In this document: positions 60,538 through 64,000 of the stretch, piece after piece
Numbering within the stretch: position 1 is the stretch's first letter
How the letters are laid out: each line of letters begins with the position of its first letter
Assembly: GCF_001984195.1 (NCBI RefSeq)
Contig: NZ_MTQN01000007.1
Location: 248,001-312,000, forward strand
From: Kribbella sp. ALI-6-A
GTDB taxonomy: Bacteria > Actinomycetota > Actinomycetes > Propionibacteriales > Kribbellaceae
Direction: 5' to 3'
DNA: 64,000 bases
Notes under the pieces: model-generated
Database searches by the model: none
Seen by the model: the letters and a program-made list of their open reading frames with translations, nothing else
What the model was told of the DNA's origin: nothing
Made by a program: the position numbers and the translations under genes

Positions 60538-61821
60538 GTGCCTGACTGGACCGCGAGACTGACGCACCTGGCCACGAAGTACGACGTACCGGGCGCGGTG
60601 CTCGGCCTGTGGGTCGACGGCGAGCAGACCATCGCGCCGTACGGCGTGCTGAACCGGCGGACCGGCGTCGAGACCACGGCCGACTCGGTCTTCCAGATCG
60701 GCTCGGTGACCAAGCCCTGGACGGCGACGATGATCGTCCAGCTGGCCGCCGAGGGTCGGCTGGCGCTGGACGACGCGGTGGTCGAACTGTTGCCCGAGGC
60801 ATCGATCGATCCGCGGATCACGGTCCGGCAGCTGCTCACCCACACCAGCGGGATCGACGGCGACGTGTTCACCGACACCGGACGCGGTGACGACTGCGTC
60901 GAGCGGTACGTCGCCCTGCTGGCCGACGTACCGCAGCTGTTCGAGCCCGGTACGGCGTACTCGTACTGCAACGCCGGATTCGTCCTGCTCGGGCGGATCA
61001 TCGAGGTGCTCGACGGCCGGACCTGGGACGAGTCCCTTCGGGCCCGGCTGGTCGAGCCGCTCGGGCTGACCGCGACGACAACCCTGCCCGAGGAGGCGAT
61101 CCTGCACCGCGCGGCGGTCGGGCACGTCGGCGGCGACGGCTCGGTGGTGTCGACGTGGCAGCTGCCGCGCAGCATCGGTCCGGCCGGAACGATCGCAGCC
61201 ACGGCCGAGGACGTGCTGAAGTTCGCGCAGCTGCACCTCGACGAGTACGCCGGGATGCGCGAGCCGCAGGTCACGTACCCGGGCAGGACCGGCGGACTGG
61301 CCGAGATCGGGCTGGCCTGGCGGTTGTACGACTGGTCGGGCCGCCGGCTGTTCGGGCACGACGGGATGACGATTTCGCAGCTCGCCTTTCTCCGGATCGA
61401 CCCGGAGGCGAGGATCGCGTTCTGCCTGCTGACCAACTCGGGCAACGCACCGGCGCTGTTCGACGAGCTGGCGACCGAGGTCTTCACGCACCACACCGGG
61501 GTCGGTGTGCCCGCCGCGCCCCGACCGGCGGAAGAAGCGGTGCCGGCCGACCGGCATCTCGGCCGGTACCAGCGGGCGAGTGCGGCGATCGAGGTGCTGC
61601 GGCGGGACGGCAAGCTGCTGCTCACCTACCAGGCGACGGGGGACCTGCGGACGTTCGCCGAGGAGCCGGTACGGGAGTTCGAGCTCCTGCCGACCGAGCC
61701 GCTGGACGGCGACCACTACGTCACCCGGGAGTCCGAGGGCCAGCCGTGGACGCCGATCACGTTCCGGCCGTCGTACTTGTTCACCTCCGGCCGGGTGACG
61801 CCGCGGGTGGATCGCGGATGA
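60538..61821 (+). CDS. Beta-lactamase/PBP-like serine hydrolase (class C family)
   Basis: A 427-residue serine hydrolase. The motifs are SVTK (SxxK, nucleophile Ser near residue 58), YSYCN (Tyr of YxN, about 142-146) and, later, HDGMTISQ in the KTG position with His. The latter variant is typical of class C-like esterases and D-aminopeptidases rather than true beta-lactamases. After the catalytic domain, a C-terminal beta-barrel (from RHLGRYQRASAAIEVLRRDGKLLLTY) is added. No signal peptide is seen, so it is probably cytoplasmic. Its stop overlaps the double-MerR gene by four bases. Start: GTG. Confidence 0.87.
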   Translation: MPDWTARLTHLATKYDVPGAVLGLWVDGEQTIAPYGVLNRRTGVETTADSVFQIGSVTKPWTATMIVQLAAEGRLALDDAVVELLPEASIDPRITVRQLLTHTSGIDGDVFTDTGRGDDCVERYVALLADVPQLFEPGTAYSYCNAGFVLLGRIIEVLDGRTWDESLRARLVEPLGLTATTTLPEEAILHRAAVGHVGGDGSVVSTWQLPRSIGPAGTIAATAEDVLKFAQLHLDEYAGMREPQVTYPGRTGGLAEIGLAWRLYDWSGRRLFGHDGMTISQLAFLRIDPEARIAFCLLTNSGNAPALFDELATEVFTHHTGVGVPAAPRPAEEAVPADRHLGRYQRASAAIEVLRRDGKLLLTYQATGDLRTFAEEPVREFELLPTEPLDGDHYVTRESEGQPWTPITFRPSYLFTSGRVTPRVDRG

Positions 61822-62513
61822 GCCTGCGGCCGGTCGACCTCGCGCGGCGGGTCGGGGTGTCGACCCAGCTGATCCGGAACTACGAGGCGGCCGGTGTGCT
61901 GCCCGAGGCGCCGCGAACCGAGAGCGGCTACCGCCAGTACGACGAACAGCACCTCGCCGCGTTGCTGACCTATCGTGCGCTCGCGCCGGGCTTCGGTGCC
62001 GAGAGCGCGCAGCTGATCATGCGCGCGGTGCACGACGGGGACGTGGAACTGGCATTGCGGGTGGTCGACCAGTGTCACGCGGAGCTGCACGAGCAACGCC
62101 GGGCCACGGACACCGCCAGCGAGGCACTGGGCGCGGCGGCCGAGCAGTTCCTCGACGGTCAGCCGGTGGCGGGCCCGCCGCTGCGCGTCGGCGAGCTGGC
62201 TCATCAGCTGGGCATCAGGACGTCGGCGTTGCGGGTGTGGGAAGCCGCCGGGCTGCTCACGCCGGCCCGCGAACGCGGCACGAACTACCGCCGCTACCAG
62301 CCGGCCCAGGTACGGGACGCGCGGATCATTCACATGTTGCGCCAGGGCCGCTACAGCTTCGACCAGATCCGGCCGGTGCTGGAGGGACTTCGCCGTACCG
62401 GCAGCACCGAGGCGCTCCGGGCCGCTGTCGCCGAGCGCAGGGCTGCGCACGACCGGCGGACCAGGGCGATGCTGCACGGCGCGGCACTGCTGGACGGGTA
62501 CCTCAACCGATAA
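61818..62513 (+). CDS. Double-MerR transcriptional regulator
   Basis: A 231-residue protein with two MerR-type winged-helix domains on one chain: LRPVDLARRVGVSTQLIRNYEAAGVLPEAPRTESGYRQYDEQHLAALL (about 3-50) and LRVGELAHQLGIRTSALRVWEAAGLLTPARERGTNYRRYQPAQVRDARII (about 118-167). Both keep the Arg-Tyr wing text. The helix between them replaces the usual dimerisation coiled coil. A single polypeptide could bind as a covalent dimer. No metal-binding cysteines are visible. It overlaps the hydrolase stop (ATGA), so hydrolase and regulator form a unit. Confidence 0.86.
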   Translation: MSLRPVDLARRVGVSTQLIRNYEAAGVLPEAPRTESGYRQYDEQHLAALLTYRALAPGFGAESAQLIMRAVHDGDVELALRVVDQCHAELHEQRRATDTASEALGAAAEQFLDGQPVAGPPLRVGELAHQLGIRTSALRVWEAAGLLTPARERGTNYRRYQPAQVRDARIIHMLRQGRYSFDQIRPVLEGLRRTGSTEALRAAVAERRAAHDRRTRAMLHGAALLDGYLNR

Positions 62514-62541
62514 CCGCGGGTGTTTGTTGGGGTGAGCGAGC

Positions 62542-62547
62542 TAACGT
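62542..62547 (+). promoter_or_regulatory. Candidate -10 box of the MoxR-like ATPase gene (leaderless)
   Basis: TAACGT sits seven bases before the GTG at 62555, with no ribosome site. Confidence 0.45.
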
Positions 62548-62554
62548 CGTCAGG

Positions 62555-63952
62555 GTGACTAGTGCACCTGCTGACCTTCCCCGGAAGGCGGGCGAGCTTC
62601 GCGCCGCCGGTTACCTTCCCCGCACCATCAAAGCCGAGATCCGCGACAACCTGCTGACCAAGCTGCGCGCCGGCGACGACCCGTGGCCCGGCATCGTCGG
62701 GTTCTCCCGAACCGTGATTCCCCAGCTCGAGCGGGCACTGCTCGCCGGGCACGACGTCGTCCTGCTCGGTGAGCGTGGCCAGGGCAAGACCCGCCTGCTG
62801 CGCACGCTGATCGGGCTGCTCGACGAGTGGACGCCCGTGATCGAGGGAGCGGAGCTGCCCGAGCACCCGCTCGACCCGATCACGCCGGCCTCGCAGCGCC
62901 GGGCCGCCGAGCTCGGCGACGACCTCCCGGTCGCCTGGTTGCACCGCGACCTGCGGTACGCCGAGAAGCTGGCGACGCCGGACACGTCGGTCGGTGACCT
63001 GATCGGCGACGTCGACCCGGTCAAGGTCGCCGAGGGCCGCAGCCTCGGTGACCCCGAGACGATCCACTTCGGACTGGTCCCGCGGGCGCACCGCGGCATC
63101 GTCGCGATCAACGAGCTGCCCGACCTGGCCGAGCGGATCCAGGTCGCGCTGCTGAACGTGATGGAGGAGCGCGACATCCAGGTCCGTGGCTACACGCTGC
63201 GGCTGCCGCTCGACGTGTTGCTGGTGGCAACGGCCAACCCGGAGGACTACACCAACCGCGGCCGGATCATCACGCCGCTGAAGGACCGGTTCGGCGCCGA
63301 GGTCCGGACCCACTACCCGCTCGACGTGGACGCCGAGGTGGACGTCGTGCGGCAGGAGGCCGAGCTGACCGCCGAGGTCGGCGAGCCGCTGCTGGAGGTG
63401 CTGGCGCGGTTCGTCCGGCACCTGCGGGAGTCGACGGCGATCGACCAGCGGTCGGGTGTGTCCGCCCGGTTCGCGGTGGCGGCGGCCGAGACGGTCGCGG
63501 CCGCGGCGCTACGGCGCAGCGCGATCACCGGCGAGGAGCCGGCCGTCGCTCGCCCGGTCGACCTCGAGGCCGTGCCCGCCGTACTGCGGGGCAAGCTGGA
63601 GTTCGAGCCTGGTGAGGAAGGGCGCGAGACGGAGCTGCTGGAGTACCTGCTGCGCCGGTCCGTCGCCGACACCGCGCGCGAGCGCTTCGCCGGACTGGAC
63701 CTGACGCCGCTGGCGAACGCGGTGGCCGAGGGCCACTTGGTGACGACCGGTGAGCGCATTCCTGGGCGCGACGTGCTGTCGGCGTTGCCCGAGCTGCCGG
63801 TGCTGCACGACGTCGCGGCGCGGGCGGGAGTCGAGGCCGATGACTCCCCGGGCCGGATCGCGGCGGCGGTCGAGCTCGCGCTGGAAGCGCTCTACCTGTC
63901 GAAACGACTGGCCAAGGACGCCGACGACGACACCACGGTCTACGGGGTCTGA
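62555..63952 (+). CDS. Mg-chelatase-subunit-I/MoxR-like AAA+ ATPase
   Basis: A 465-residue AAA+ protein of the ChlI/MoxR clade. Walker A is GERGQGKTR (about residue 71), Walker B region GIVAINELPDL, then a pore-loop-like VQVALLNVMEERDIQVRGYTLRLPLDVLLVATANPEDYTNRGRI with the sensor-1 Asn, and an Arg finger in LKDRFGAEVRTHYPL. The N-terminal 60 residues (LPRTIKAEIRDNLLTKLRAGDDPW) are typical of the stand-alone actinobacterial form. MoxR-type ATPases work with a VWA-domain partner to insert metal or remodel a target; the gene starting at 63986 is in the right place for that partner but is cut off. Start: GTG. Confidence 0.88.
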   Translation: MTSAPADLPRKAGELRAAGYLPRTIKAEIRDNLLTKLRAGDDPWPGIVGFSRTVIPQLERALLAGHDVVLLGERGQGKTRLLRTLIGLLDEWTPVIEGAELPEHPLDPITPASQRRAAELGDDLPVAWLHRDLRYAEKLATPDTSVGDLIGDVDPVKVAEGRSLGDPETIHFGLVPRAHRGIVAINELPDLAERIQVALLNVMEERDIQVRGYTLRLPLDVLLVATANPEDYTNRGRIITPLKDRFGAEVRTHYPLDVDAEVDVVRQEAELTAEVGEPLLEVLARFVRHLRESTAIDQRSGVSARFAVAAAETVAAAALRRSAITGEEPAVARPVDLEAVPAVLRGKLEFEPGEEGRETELLEYLLRRSVADTARERFAGLDLTPLANAVAEGHLVTTGERIPGRDVLSALPELPVLHDVAARAGVEADDSPGRIAAAVELALEALYLSKRLAKDADDDTTVYGV

Positions 63953-63985
63953 CATGAGTCCGGTAAGCCCGGAAGGAGGGCTGAG

Positions 63986-64000
63986 ATGACCGCTGCGATT
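63986..64000 (+). CDS. Start of the next gene, 3' end outside window
   Basis: ATG ACC GCT GCG ATT with a strong GGAAGGAGGG ribosome site five to six bases upstream. Only five codons are visible. In this family context a VWA-domain partner of the AAA+ ATPase would be expected, but nothing in the sequence proves it. Confidence 0.5.

Overview
The window is about 70% G+C, rich in GTG starts and ATGA/GTGA stop-start overlaps, and typical of an actinobacterial chromosome. It encodes mycothiol-dependent formaldehyde detoxification, a Zur/Znu zinc regulon and a class III lanthipeptide locus with a prolyl oligopeptidase. The last is the arrangement described for flavipeptin of Kribbella flavida, so a Kribbella-like actinomycete is my best guess. 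This is an inference from gene content; no rRNA or tRNA gene is present.

Layout. 1-8.2 kb: end of a Nudix gene, a three-gene FtsX-type ABC transporter operon (minus strand), an alpha/beta hydrolase-OsmC fusion, an aldo/keto reductase and an NmrA-like oxidoreductase. 8.3-12.4 kb: recO and uppS, separated by two exported-protein genes, a small HTH-like gene and a 44-bp copied piece of recO. 12.4-16.0 kb: a two-component system translationally coupled to an ABC-2 exporter. 16.2-20.2 kb: S-(hydroxymethyl)mycothiol dehydrogenase with its MBL partner, a secreted protein, a methyltransferase and a HAD-like protein. 20.2-25.4 kb: an MFS remnant, znuACB-zur, and a divergent His-rich YibE/F membrane protein that shares a Zur box with znuA.

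25.5-32.3 kb: a tightly coupled seven-gene ebo-type operon (inositol-phosphate synthase, UbiA prenyltransferase, TIM barrel, EboA, TatD-like EboB, EboE, EboF). 32.3-36.5 kb: a LacI regulator with operators, a secreted GH16 glucanase and a DUF1996 protein. 36.6-37.2 kb: a DUF305 lipoprotein. 37.4-46.1 kb: a RamCSAB/flavipeptin-like lanthipeptide locus comprising LanKC, a 44-residue precursor followed by a strong stem-loop, a prolyl oligopeptidase, two ABC half-transporters and a convergent RamR-like regulator with a degenerate receiver.

46.2-51 kb: a small membrane protein, a LysR remnant, an ABM-domain gene, glycyl-tRNA synthetase, a DUF4333 lipoprotein and a tRNA-dihydrouridine synthase. 51-57.4 kb: a DUF1028 protein, a LigD-type polymerase domain, a 1137-residue HEAT-like protein and an Rsm22-like methyltransferase. 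57.5-64 kb: TetR with an alpha/beta hydrolase and paired operators; a divergent mug and Clp-N/HTH gene pair with paired operators; a beta-lactamase-like serine hydrolase; a double-MerR regulator; a Mg-chelatase/MoxR-like AAA+ ATPase; and the first codons of the next gene.

The housekeeping genes recO, uppS, zur, znuBCA and glyS form a short contiguous block in Streptomyces. Here the same order is kept but stretched over 40 kb, so the two-component/mycothiol region and the ebo, glucanase and lanthipeptide loci look like insertions into a conserved backbone. Many genes have a TANNNT box 6-7 nt before the start codon, which points to leaderless transcripts.
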